The translations under genes and the position numbers were made by a program. A DNA stretch of 64,000 bases. It comes from Niabella ginsenosidivorans. Lineage in GTDB: Bacteria; Bacteroidota; Bacteroidia; Chitinophagales; Chitinophagaceae. This document shows positions 42,739 through 50,848 of the stretch, piece by piece. Position 1 is the first letter of the stretch; every line of letters starts with the position of its first letter. The DNA is taken from positions 248,001 through 312,000 of the forward strand of contig NZ_CP015772.1 in assembly GCF_001654455.1 (NCBI RefSeq). The letters run 5' to 3'. The notes under the pieces are model-generated. The model searched no databases and was not told where the DNA came from. It saw only the letters and a list, made by a program, of their open reading frames with translations.

Positions 42739-44049
42739 TTAAGAAACAGTAGCGGGCTGCATACGGGTAGCTGTTTTTTCCGTAGCAGCTTCCTGTTTTC
42801 CAAACCGGGTGAACAATACAATAAATGAAGTTGCAATAACAGCAAGCCCTATATAGCTAAAAGCCTGCGAATAAGTAATGGCGTTGCTTTTGAACAGGAA
42901 GCCAAACAGCATGCCTCCTAAATTGCCTCCGGCCCCTACAATGCCACTGATGAGACCAATATTTTTTATATTGATAAAAGGGGTCATGGCATAGGTGGCG
43001 CCGTTCACCATTTTAAGAAATAAGGCAAAGCTGATCATGGCGGTTACGGCCAGTGGCAGTGTGGGCGCTTTGGCAAAGAGCAGCAGGCCAATGCCTTCAA
43101 AAAGGAGCATTACCGCAAGAAAAATACCCTTGCCTTTCATGCCCTGCTTTTTACCGATCTTATCCGCAAAGATACCACCCAGCGCTCTTGCAAAAAGATT
43201 CATCAGCCCGAACACCCCGGCCCAGAAGCCTGCGGCAGCCTGGGATAGTCTGAACTCCTGTACAAAGTGCAGTGCGGCTACATTGTCAAAGGTGATCTCC
43301 ATACCAAAACCCATGGCATATGCCAGGGATAATGCCCATATCCGCCAGTCTTTCAACAGGGAATAATCTGTTTTGACAGAAGCGCTTTTTTTCCCTTTAA
43401 TGGAATCGCCGTAATTGCCTTCCGGTGTATCCTTTGTATAGCGGTAATATAAAAAGGCTGCCAGTATCATTAATAACCCCGGTAGCAGCATGGCATAGCG
43501 CCAGGCCTGGTGTTGGGTATAGCCTAAACCAACAATTGCGGCAAATACCAGGGGCATCAGCATATTGGTAATACCGCCACCCAGGTTGCCCCATCCGCCG
43601 GCTATGGCGTTGGCAGTACCTTTAATATTGGGAGCAAACATTACAGAGGTGTGGAACTGTGTAATTACAAAAGACGCTCCGATAACGCTTATGGCCAGCC
43701 GGAATAACAGGAATGTGGTGTAATCTTTGGACAGGCCCACGCACATTACCGGCAGGGCGCCACAAAGCAACAGCGCCGTATAGGTTTTCCTGGGCCCCCA
43801 GGAGTCACAAAGCCGGCCAATGATCAAACGGGCAATAATGGTTCCGGACACGGAGGCAATAACAATATTGCCGATCTGGGATTTGCTCAGGTGAAGGTCT
43901 TCTTTTATCGTAGGCATCAGCGGCGCCAGTCCAAACCATCCAAAGAAACAGATAAAAAAAGTAAACCAGGTAATATGAAAGGTGCGCATTTGTGCACCTT
44001 TCAAAGAAAAAATATTCAGTTTTGTAAGCGGGGCATTGGAAGAAGTCAT
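42739..44049 (-). CDS. narK: NarK/NasA-type nitrate/nitrite transporter (MFS)
   Basis: This 436-residue protein of about 12 membrane segments belongs to the nitrate/nitrite porter branch of the major facilitator superfamily. The two glycine-rich signature stretches are visible: ANAIAGGWGNLGGGITNMLMP in the first half and SGIVGAGGNLGGMLFGFLF in the second. The substrate-binding arginine is probably in IIARLIIGRLCDSWGPRKTY or FLLFRLAISVIG. It lies 21 bp upstream of the nitrate reductase on the same strand and is probably the first gene of the operon, importing nitrate for assimilation. Confidence 0.95.
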   Translation of the reverse strand: MTSSNAPLTKLNIFSLKGAQMRTFHITWFTFFICFFGWFGLAPLMPTIKEDLHLSKSQIGNIVIASVSGTIIARLIIGRLCDSWGPRKTYTALLLCGALPVMCVGLSKDYTTFLLFRLAISVIGASFVITQFHTSVMFAPNIKGTANAIAGGWGNLGGGITNMLMPLVFAAIVGLGYTQHQAWRYAMLLPGLLMILAAFLYYRYTKDTPEGNYGDSIKGKKSASVKTDYSLLKDWRIWALSLAYAMGFGMEITFDNVAALHFVQEFRLSQAAAGFWAGVFGLMNLFARALGGIFADKIGKKQGMKGKGIFLAVMLLFEGIGLLLFAKAPTLPLAVTAMISFALFLKMVNGATYAMTPFINIKNIGLISGIVGAGGNLGGMLFGFLFKSNAITYSQAFSYIGLAVIATSFIVLFTRFGKQEAATEKTATRMQPATVS

Positions 44050-44416
44050 AATAATTGAATTATTGGTTTAAAATAGTAAGGCAGGAAAAACGGATATTGG
44101 GTTATTGCCGTGGGTAAGCTGGCAAACCCGGGTAATGTTCTTGGTTGCAGGAGGCATTCAGAGCCGTCATTAACTGATTTTCCATTCATAACAGAACAGT
44201 ATTAAATAATAATGACAGGCAATAATTAAATATAGTATTATATATAATATGAAATATTTTGTAGTATACTATATATTTACAGTATTAAAATATAATTTAT
44301 ATTATAAAAATAATACTTTAATGTATATTTTTTATATTTTAACTTTAAAATATATTATATATTTATTATTATAATATAATAGAAATGATCTTTAATTCTT
44401 TTAAGACCACAAACTG
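44050..44416. promoter_or_regulatory. A/T-rich divergent control region between narK and crp/fnr
   Basis: This 367-bp gene-free stretch holds the promoters of the nitrate operon (minus) and of the Crp/Fnr gene (plus). The part from about 44215 to 44400 is almost pure A/T, with many short palindromes, for example TAGTATACTA at 44262-44271. ATAATATAA-type words also occur in the nirB-cobA interval. I could not pick a definite -7 box or Crp/Fnr box. Confidence 0.5.
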
Positions 44417-45109
44417 ATGAAAAAAAATAAAGGAAAGACAGCTGTTACCGAAAGTTTTTTATACCGCACATGCGTGCCGGAATGGTGGCCGGCACTGGAC
44501 GCCTATTGCAGGATACTGAAGTTTAAAAAAGGAGCGGTCATTTTCAGCACGGGAGAGCAGGTGGCCGGTATTTATTTTGTAATAGACGGAATGGTTAAAG
44601 TGCACAAGCGCTGGGAGCAGGGTAAGGAACTCATCATCCGCTTTGCCGGTCCGGATGATATCCTGGGGCACCGGGGCCTTTCCACCCGTTCCACTGTTTA
44701 TCCTGTAAGCGCAACTGCTGTCACATCCGGAACCTTATGCTTTGCAGATATGGCGTTTTTCCGCAAAACCCTTACTGTAAATCATAACCTGCTTTATACT
44801 TTTATGTTGTTTTTTGCGGATGAATTACAGTTGTCTGAGCAGCGGATGCAGGAGCTGGCCCATGTACCTGTAAAAAGGAGGGTAGCAAAAGCGATCCTGG
44901 AAATTTATGAAAAAACAGGCTCTGTAACAGAGGCCGGCCCTGCCATAACCATTAGCAGGCAGGACCTGGCGGCTTATGTAGGCGCTACTTATGAAACCGT
45001 ATACCGGTTTCTGCTGGAGTTTTCAGAGCAGGGCTGGATCAGCGCGGCGGGCAAGAATATTGTATTGCAGCATATACCGGCATTAGAGCTTGCTGCCGCA
45101 GGCCGGTAA
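44417..45109 (+). CDS. Crp/Fnr family transcription regulator of the nitrate island
   Basis: This 230-residue regulator has an N-terminal cyclic-nucleotide-binding-like domain (about 25-140, GAVIFSTGEQVAGIYFVIDGMVKVHKRWEQGKELIIRFAGPDDILGHRG) and a C-terminal winged helix-turn-helix (about 160-215, ITISRQDLAAYVGATYETVYRFLLEFSEQGWI). It lacks the FNR-type cysteine cluster, so oxygen sensing by [4Fe-4S] is unlikely; heme-based nitric oxide sensing as in DNR or ligand-free function are possible. Divergent from narK, it probably controls the nitrate and nitrite genes. The ATG at 44417 follows the A/T-rich control region. Confidence 0.88.
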   Translation: MKKNKGKTAVTESFLYRTCVPEWWPALDAYCRILKFKKGAVIFSTGEQVAGIYFVIDGMVKVHKRWEQGKELIIRFAGPDDILGHRGLSTRSTVYPVSATAVTSGTLCFADMAFFRKTLTVNHNLLYTFMLFFADELQLSEQRMQELAHVPVKRRVAKAILEIYEKTGSVTEAGPAITISRQDLAAYVGATYETVYRFLLEFSEQGWISAAGKNIVLQHIPALELAAAGR

Positions 45110-45155
45110 AATTCTGCATCATAAAAATGAGATTTTTTAATCAGCCCGATCGGTA

Positions 45156-46097
45156 TTATTTTTTTATATAATCAATAATAGTGTGCACAAGGGTGTCGTT
45201 TACAGGCAGCTCTGGATTGCTATACGATTGCATGTTTTCTGCTTGCTCCCCTGGTATATTTTTCAATACGTGGTTCATATTGCCAATAATAACCAGGGTG
45301 CTTTTGGGTTGCGCAGTTTTTAGTTTTTGAGCATCTGCTACCGTAATCTGCAGATCCTTTGTACCCTGAATAATCAGTACAGGGATCTTTAATTTTTTTA
45401 TCTCGGTCTGAGGGTCATATTTAAACCAGGAAATTAAATAAGGCTGTATGGATGGTCGGAATAATTGTTGTAAGTTGGGGTTGACATCTTTAACTTCATC
45501 CCCCCTTTTTAAACTGTCAATGGTTTTTACGGCAGTCTCATACAGATTTTGTGGTAATTTTTGAAGCTGTGTTTTTAATATAGTATCTGCCGATGTTCCT
45601 GCGCCTGCAAGCGAAATGAATTTGTCTGCGTGGCCTGGAGTGGCAATCATGCCAATTAAAGAGCCTTCACTATGTCCGGCAACAACCAGTTTTGAAAAAT
45701 GGCTGTCCTTTCTTAACAAGTCCATCCACGCTCTTGCATCCGCAATATAATCATCAAATCGCAGGGATGCTTCAGATTTTGCGGCGCCCACACTTTCAGC
45801 GACACCTCTTTTATCGTAACGTACAGATGCAATTTTTGCTGCGGCAAGGGCATGCGCCAGTTGAAGCGTACAATTAGTCTTTAAACCCATATTATTATTG
45901 CCATTACGATCGGTAGGGCCACTACCGGCAATAAATAACACAACGGGTACAGCACCACCGGAGTGCGGCAGAGTTAAAGTTCCATAAATTTTCCCGGTTG
46001 CAGTTTCCAGAACAATGGGGCTTTCTGTATATGAGCTGTCTTGCGCACCGACTGCTGCTCCCAGGCTCATGAACAAAAGAAGGAGTAGATACTTCAT
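45156..46097 (-). CDS. Exported alpha/beta hydrolase
   Basis: This 313-residue serine hydrolase has a signal peptide (cleavage near VGAQDSS). The oxyanion region is FIAGSGPTDRNGNN, the nucleophile elbow is AGHSEGSL, the acid is probably Asp in QGTKDLQI and the histidine lies in GNMNHVL. Bacteroidota relatives are often annotated as dienelactone hydrolase-like or peptidase-like; the substrate is not known. It is the last gene of a three-gene minus-strand operon, 8 bp after a membrane protein gene. Confidence 0.85.
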   Translation of the reverse strand: MKYLLLLLFMSLGAAVGAQDSSYTESPIVLETATGKIYGTLTLPHSGGAVPVVLFIAGSGPTDRNGNNNMGLKTNCTLQLAHALAAAKIASVRYDKRGVAESVGAAKSEASLRFDDYIADARAWMDLLRKDSHFSKLVVAGHSEGSLIGMIATPGHADKFISLAGAGTSADTILKTQLQKLPQNLYETAVKTIDSLKRGDEVKDVNPNLQQLFRPSIQPYLISWFKYDPQTEIKKLKIPVLIIQGTKDLQITVADAQKLKTAQPKSTLVIIGNMNHVLKNIPGEQAENMQSYSNPELPVNDTLVHTIIDYIKK

Positions 46098-46105
46098 AAT
46101 TGTTT

Positions 46106-46711
46106 TTATTTTAGAAAGTGGAGTAAATTGGGATAAAGCAACCCGCGGTATATGACTTCTGCTATGATCAATGTTGCTGCAAAAAGCACATAATGTATGG
46201 CTTTTCTAACGTGCACTGCTGTTCTGAAACCATTTAACAGTAATACGATGGCACAGACAAAAAACACCAGCATCAGCAGGCTTACAACTGTGGATATCCA
46301 TATAGTGGTACCGGACAATGACTCTAAATGATTACTTTTAACCGCCTGCAGGATCTTATCCATTGCGGCTTTTATAAAAGGAAGCTGAAGGATCAGGATG
46401 CCTAAGGTTAACGGGATGCGGTGGATCATCGTGGCGTTCAGAATGTCGATGATCCTTGTTTTAGGATTGATAGCTTTGCCCAGGCCCGATAGCAGCGCAC
46501 ATACCAATAAGGTGTAAACAACGGCTTCTGTTATTGCCCCAACCAGGGACAGATCCGCCTTGGGCGATACATGATAAATACCATCATTTGTTTGACCCGC
46601 CCACCAGAACAATATTATGGAAAGCAGCAGGGTAATGATCCCCGCTACGGCTAAGCTCTTTTCCGAATAGCGCTCAAACGGATTAAAAACAGTTTTCCAG
46701 TTTTTAGACAT
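46106..46711 (-). CDS. Multi-pass membrane protein of unknown function
   Basis: This 201-residue protein has about five hydrophobic segments: VAGIITLLLSIILFWWAG, a stretch around ITEAVVYTLLVCALLSG, IPLTLGILILQLPF, ISTVVSLLMLVFFVCAIVLLL and the C-terminal HYVLFAATLIIAEVIY. I do not recognise the family; the overall plan resembles Yip1-like or related small integral membrane proteins. Its ATG shares one base with the stop of the upstream DUF2089 gene, so translation is probably coupled. It likely acts with that regulator. Confidence 0.65.
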   Translation of the reverse strand: MSKNWKTVFNPFERYSEKSLAVAGIITLLLSIILFWWAGQTNDGIYHVSPKADLSLVGAITEAVVYTLLVCALLSGLGKAINPKTRIIDILNATMIHRIPLTLGILILQLPFIKAAMDKILQAVKSNHLESLSGTTIWISTVVSLLMLVFFVCAIVLLLNGFRTAVHVRKAIHYVLFAATLIIAEVIYRGLLYPNLLHFLK

Positions 46712-46977
46712 TATGAAGTCATTTTTTTTATTTTCTCAATCATATCATCCATTTTATTGCGCATGGTAGGGTAGCTGGTACCCGCCTGCCTGGCCATTTC
46801 TTTTATACTTCCACTGGCCAGGAAAAATTCCATAATAAAACCCTGTTCTTCCTGGCTTAATTTCAGGTAAAGCGGCAATTCATAAAGACCGCTTACTTGT
46901 GTAGAGCAGGCTTCGCATTTCAGCTGGCTTACTTTCAGCGGGCTTTTACAACTGGGGCAATGAATGGGTAACTTCAT
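46711..46977 (-). CDS. DUF2089-family small zinc-ribbon/HTH protein
   Basis: This 88-residue protein has an N-terminal zinc ribbon (Cys7, Cys10, Cys21, Cys24) and a C-terminal helix-turn-helix-like region, LSQEEQGFIMEFFLASGSIKEMARQAGTSYPTMRNKMDDMI, close to sigma region 4. This is the DUF2089 architecture. It is probably a transcription regulator of its own operon, which continues with a membrane protein (1-base overlap) and an alpha/beta hydrolase. The helix-turn-helix and zinc ribbon are visible; the regulatory role is inferred. Confidence 0.85.
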   Translation of the reverse strand: MKLPIHCPSCKSPLKVSQLKCEACSTQVSGLYELPLYLKLSQEEQGFIMEFFLASGSIKEMARQAGTSYPTMRNKMDDMIEKIKKMTS

Positions 46978-47043
46978 TTAATAAATATAAAATTAATTTA
47001 AATAAAATGAAAGTGCGAATTAGTTTTATTAAACTACAGCTGT

Positions 47044-47073
47044 AAAAAAACCACCCTGATAAGCAGGATGGTT
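47044..47073 (-). terminator. Rho-independent terminator of the MBL operon (minus strand)
   Basis: Read on the minus strand, AACCATCCTG (47073-47064) pairs with CAGGGTGGTT (47058-47049), followed by five more T residues (47048-47044). It lies downstream of the gene ending at 47167. Confidence 0.85.
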
Positions 47074-47166
47074 CCTTCATTTTAGTAAATTTTAAATCTG
47101 GCAAAGAGGAATCGCTGCCTTAAAGATAATATAGTTTTTAATGGAAAAGAAAAGGGGCTTCTTATT

Positions 47167-47946
47167 TTATACGGAAATCTCAAGGCCATCATAAGCAAGA
47201 TTACGGCCGGGGGCCAATGTGGCTTCTACTTCCTGGTGAAAGCCCATCTGGTGGGAGATATGGGTAAAATAAACCTGTGGAATTCCCAGCTCATCGGCAA
47301 GCGCAATGGCTTCTTTTAAGGTAAAATGGGAGAGATGGGTTTTATGACGGAGTGCATTCAGTACCAGGATTTTTGAGCCTTTTATTTTTTCTTTGGACGG
47401 TTCATCGATCCTGTTGGCATCGGTAATATAAGTAAAATCGCCCAGTCTGAAGCCCAGCACCGGCATCCTCATATGCCATACAGGAACAGGCACTATTTTA
47501 AGATCGCCAACTGTAAACGGCTGCTGTTCGTTGATCTGGTGCAGGTTAACAGAGGGTACACCGGATATTTTAAGATCGCTGAAAGCATAATCAAATTCCA
47601 TTTTTATACGTTCCTGCGAAGCCTGTGTGGCATAAAGTTCCATGGGTTTTTGCTGGAAATAGTTATAGGCGCGTACATCGTCCAGGCCTGCAATATGATC
47701 TTTATGTGCATGGGTAATTGCAATAGCATCCAGTTTTTTTACGGCATATGTAAGCATCTGTTGCCGGAAATCGGGCCCTGTGTCAATCACCAGTGTTGTT
47801 TGGCCGGATTGTACCAGGAGGCTGGAACGAAGCCGCTTATCTTTCGGATCAGTTGAATGGCAAACGGCACAGTTGCAGGCAATCATCGGAACGCCGGAGC
47901 TGGTTCCGGTTCCAAGAAAGGTGATATGTAAGGGTGGATAGGACAT
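47167..47946 (-). CDS. MBL-fold metallo-hydrolase, PhnP-like
   Basis: This 259-residue metallo-beta-lactamase-fold protein is of the phosphodiesterase-like subgroup. ITFLGTGTSSGVPMIACNCAVCHSTDPKD at the N-terminus carries the CxC-x2-C zinc site seen in PhnP-type enzymes, and the active-site metal motif is THAHKDHIAGLDD. Further ligands are likely in VPVWHMRMPVLGFR, ITDANRID and YFTHISHQMG. Relatives hydrolyse cyclic phosphates or similar esters. It follows a 96-residue gene by 42 bp and is closed by a clear terminator. Confidence 0.88.
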   Translation of the reverse strand: MSYPPLHITFLGTGTSSGVPMIACNCAVCHSTDPKDKRLRSSLLVQSGQTTLVIDTGPDFRQQMLTYAVKKLDAIAITHAHKDHIAGLDDVRAYNYFQQKPMELYATQASQERIKMEFDYAFSDLKISGVPSVNLHQINEQQPFTVGDLKIVPVPVWHMRMPVLGFRLGDFTYITDANRIDEPSKEKIKGSKILVLNALRHKTHLSHFTLKEAIALADELGIPQVYFTHISHQMGFHQEVEATLAPGRNLAYDGLEISV

Positions 47947-47988
47947 GTTGGATGCAAAATAGGAAAAATGCGTTAAGCCTTCCCTGTT

Positions 47989-48279
47989 TTAGCTTTTGGG
48001 GTTTTCGGCATCAGGTGACGCATTTTCCACTACTTCGGCATACAGTTTCTTTGAGCTTTCGTCGAGCTGCGCCGTGTCAATATCCAACTGCGGAATAATT
48101 TCAAGCAGTGCATTGATCCGGCCCTCTGTTTGCAGGAATTTATTCAGTACCACTACTTTTTTATTGTCCAGGATACAGTAACCGCTTTGAAACGTGCCAC
48201 GTTCATAACGCAGGAGATAGCCGCACTGTTCAGGAATTGCTTCCAGCTTGTCTAAACTGTTTTGTGTATACTTGATCAT
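47989..48279 (-). CDS. Conserved hypothetical protein (96 aa)
   Basis: This small soluble protein has an N-terminal LDKLEAIPEQCGYLLRYERGTFQSGYCILDNKKVVVLNKFL and an acidic helical C-terminus. It has no signal peptide or known motif. Similar small proteins are common next to the MBL hydrolase gene in Bacteroidota, as far as I recall. A minus-strand -7 box TATCTTTG (48307-48300) lies 21 bp before the start codon. The function is not known. Confidence 0.7.
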   Translation of the reverse strand: MIKYTQNSLDKLEAIPEQCGYLLRYERGTFQSGYCILDNKKVVVLNKFLQTEGRINALLEIIPQLDIDTAQLDESSKKLYAEVVENASPDAENPKS

Positions 48280-48299
48280 TTTTTATTTGTCAATAACAA

Positions 48300-48307
48300 C
48301 AAAGATA
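48300..48307 (-). promoter_or_regulatory. -7 box for the 48279 minus-strand operon
   Basis: TATCTTTG on the minus strand matches TAnnTTTG. No clear -33 element is seen at the expected distance. Confidence 0.4.
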
Positions 48308-48446
48308 ACCATCGTTTTCGGTTTCGGGGTTATAGTTCATGGCGAGTAGGGAATAGTGAGTAGGAAGTAGGCGCAGACAATCTCTGATAACTGACGACTG
48401 AGAACTCAATGCTTAAATCTCCCATCTCCCATCCCGCTCCTTTTAC

Positions 48447-48454
48447 TAACTTTG
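48447..48454 (+). promoter_or_regulatory. -7 box for the HD-domain/lpxD operon
   Basis: TAACTTTG matches TAnnTTTG and lies 15 bp before the ATG at 48470, giving a very short leader. It also argues against an in-frame TTG start at 48452, which lies within the box. Confidence 0.45.
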
Positions 48455-48469
48455 AGGGCAACTGAACAA

Positions 48470-49696
48470 ATGGCAACAATCCGCAAAATAATCAATGACC
48501 CCGTTTACGGCTTTATAACTATTGATCACCCACTTTTACTGGCAATTATTTCCCATCCGTTTTATCAGCGATTGAGGAATATTCATCAGATGGCTTTTGC
48601 CCACCTGGTTTATCCGGGAGCAGTGCATACCCGGCTGCTGCATTCTCTTGGCGCTTATCATTTAATGTGCACAGCGCTCCGGGAGCTGAAGGGGAAAGGA
48701 GTGGTGCTTACCGGGGAAGAAGCATTGGGTGCAAAAATAGCCATCCTGTTGCATGATATCGGGCATGGTCCTTTTTCCCATGCATTGGAGCATGAGCTGA
48801 TCCCGGGAGTGCATCATGAAAAGCTGTCTCTTGCAATTATGCAGGAGCTGAATAAAGAGTTTAACAATCAGTTAGAAACTGCATTAGCTATATTTACAGG
48901 CACGCATCCCAAAAAGTTTCTGCATCAGCTGGTGTCCGGCCAGTTAGATGTAGACAGGATGGATTACCTGAACCGTGATAGCTTTTTTACAGGTGTGGCA
49001 GAAGGCGTTATTGGTTATGACCGTATTATAAAAATGCTGGCGGTGCACAATGACAACCTGGTTGTAGAGGAAAAAGCTATTTATTCTATTGAAAAGTTCC
49101 TGCTGAGCAGGCGGTTGATGTACTGGCAGGTGTACCTGCACAAAACGGTGGTTGCAGCAGAAAAAATGCTGGTCATGATTATCCGGCGGGCAAAGGAGTT
49201 GATCGCAAAAGGTGTCCGGATTACAGCAGCTACAGCAGCGCTGGAGCATTTTCTGCATAATGGCGCCGGGCGTACTGCCGCCAGTAAAGGCCGGTTGTTA
49301 CAGGACTTTTGCAATATGGATGATCATGATATGATGGCTACCATAAAGAACTGGAGCAGGCATACTGATAAAGTTTTATCACAATTGTGTACGGACCTGA
49401 TAGAAAGAAGGATCATGAACATCCGGTTACAATCACAGCCTTTTGATGAAGCATTTCTTTTACAAAAAAGAAAAGAAATAGCTCAGAAAATGAATGTAAA
49501 TGAAGAAGAAGCTTCTTATTATGTATTCTGGGGCGAAGCCAGCAACAGGCTGTATAATCCGGAAAATGAAACTATTACGATCCAGTATAAGGATGGGCGG
49601 CTGAAAGATATTTCAGAAGTAGACAATGCACTGATCAACGTAAAAACAAGTATGGCAGTTAAAAAATATTACATTTGTTCATTAAGAGTACGCTAA
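48470..49696 (+). CDS. HD-domain phosphohydrolase-like protein
   Basis: This soluble protein of about 408 residues belongs to the HD superfamily. Metal-binding motifs are HTRLLHSLGAYHLM, the central LLHDIGHGPFSHALEHEL, the HHEKLS stretch and QLDVDRMDYLNRDSFFTGV. This pattern resembles the SAMHD1/dGTP triphosphohydrolase-like branch. The substrate is not known. It begins with ATG at 48470 (MATIRKIINDPVYGFI). lpxD starts 17 bp after its stop, and this HD-lpxD linkage is common in Bacteroidota. Confidence 0.88.
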   Translation: MATIRKIINDPVYGFITIDHPLLLAIISHPFYQRLRNIHQMAFAHLVYPGAVHTRLLHSLGAYHLMCTALRELKGKGVVLTGEEALGAKIAILLHDIGHGPFSHALEHELIPGVHHEKLSLAIMQELNKEFNNQLETALAIFTGTHPKKFLHQLVSGQLDVDRMDYLNRDSFFTGVAEGVIGYDRIIKMLAVHNDNLVVEEKAIYSIEKFLLSRRLMYWQVYLHKTVVAAEKMLVMIIRRAKELIAKGVRITAATAALEHFLHNGAGRTAASKGRLLQDFCNMDDHDMMATIKNWSRHTDKVLSQLCTDLIERRIMNIRLQSQPFDEAFLLQKRKEIAQKMNVNEEEASYYVFWGEASNRLYNPENETITIQYKDGRLKDISEVDNALINVKTSMAVKKYYICSLRVR

Positions 49697-49713
49697 AACC
49701 AGTTATTTAGAAT

Positions 49714-50754
49714 ATGACATTTACTGCAGCGCAGATTGCGGCCATCATTAACGGCCAGGTGGAAGGAAATGAGAATGCTTCTGTTGACAATTTCGGAAAA
49801 ATAGAAGAGGCAAAGGAAGGTCAGCTGAGTTTTCTTGCTAACCCAAAATATGAGGAATATCTGTATGAAACAAAAGCCAGTGTCATCATTATCAATGAAG
49901 CCCTGGAGCTGAAAAAGCCTGTTGCTGCTACTTTGATCCGCGTAAAAGATGCCTACTCAGCATTTGCCGCGTTGCTGAGCAGGTACCAGGAACTTGTGCA
50001 GCAACAGTTAAAAGGCATACAGGAGCCTTCCTATATTGCTAAAACGGCCAGTTATGGCGCTGATGTTTTTATTGGCGCATTTGCTTACCTGGGCGAGCAG
50101 GTAACCATTGGCAACAATACAAAGATTTTCCCAGGCGTCTATATCGGCAACAATGTCACCATTGGCAATAATACCGTTATTAACCCGGGTGTAAAGATCC
50201 TGCACAATTGCCAGATAGGAAACAATGTAACCATACATGCAGGAACGGTTATTGGTGCGGATGGTTTTGGATTTGCACCACAGGCCGACGGAACGTTTTC
50301 AAAAGTGCCCCAGATCGGTAACGTGATCATTGAAGATTATGTAGAGATCGGCGCTAATGCAACCATTGACCGTGCAACCATTGGCTCTACCATCATCCGT
50401 TCGGGTGCCAAGCTGGATAACCTGATCCAGATCGCACACAATGTGGAGATCGGCAGCAGCACCGTAGTGGCTGCCCAGGCAGGTATCAGCGGCAGCACCA
50501 AGGTGGGTAAAGGTGTCATGATCGGAGGTCAGGTAGGAATAGTAGGGCATCTGCATATTGGGGATGGTGCCAAGATCAATGCGCAAAGCGGTGTCAGTAA
50601 AAATATAGAACCTGGAAAAGCCGTTACGGGCTCGCCGGCCTATGACTATACTTCTGCTTTGAGAAGCCAGGCACTTAACCGTAAACTGCCCGACCTGGAA
50701 AAGCGTTTAAAGGAGCTGGAGCAGGAACTGGAGCAGTTAAAGAAGCACCTATAA
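49714..50754 (+). CDS. lpxD: UDP-3-O-(3-hydroxyacyl)glucosamine N-acyltransferase
   Basis: This 346-residue enzyme adds the second 3-hydroxyacyl chain in lipid A synthesis. An N-terminal uridine-binding domain (about 1-100, [13 protein letters not shown]) is followed by a left-handed beta-helix of hexapeptide repeats (about 105-300, for example [22 protein letters not shown]), including [15 protein letters not shown] with the catalytic histidine region, and a C-terminal helix ([19 protein letters not shown]). It lies in an apparent operon with the HD-domain gene. lpxC/fabZ follows with its own promoter. Confidence 0.96.
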   Translation: MTFTAAQIAAIINGQVEGNENASVDNFGKIEEAKEGQLSFLANPKYEEYLYETKASVIIINEALELKKPVAATLIRVKDAYSAFAALLSRYQELVQQQLKGIQEPSYIAKTASYGADVFIGAFAYLGEQVTIGNNTKIFPGVYIGNNVTIGNNTVINPGVKILHNCQIGNNVTIHAGTVIGADGFGFAPQADGTFSKVPQIGNVIIEDYVEIGANATIDRATIGSTIIRSGAKLDNLIQIAHNVEIGSSTVVAAQAGISGSTKVGKGVMIGGQVGIVGHLHIGDGAKINAQSGVSKNIEPGKAVTGSPAYDYTSALRSQALNRKLPDLEKRLKELEQELEQLKKHL

Positions 50755-50799
50755 CACCTGAGACTCTTCAAATTATTGATGAATTACAATCGTTCATTA

Positions 50800-50830
50800 T
50801 TGCTACCCAAGGAATTTATAAATATATTTG
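50800..50830 (+). promoter_or_regulatory. Promoter of lpxC/fabZ
   Basis: TTG (50800-50802), 20 bp, TATATTTG (50823-50830) fits the Bacteroidota -33/-7 pattern well. The ATG is at 50849. Confidence 0.6.
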
Positions 50831-50848
50831 CCGCCTTAATTCACAAGC

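Noticed and set aside
44217-44400. Possible replication origin or AT-rich curved-DNA island
   Set aside because: No DnaA-box cluster or origin-linked genes are seen; position between divergent nitrate genes explains it as a control region.
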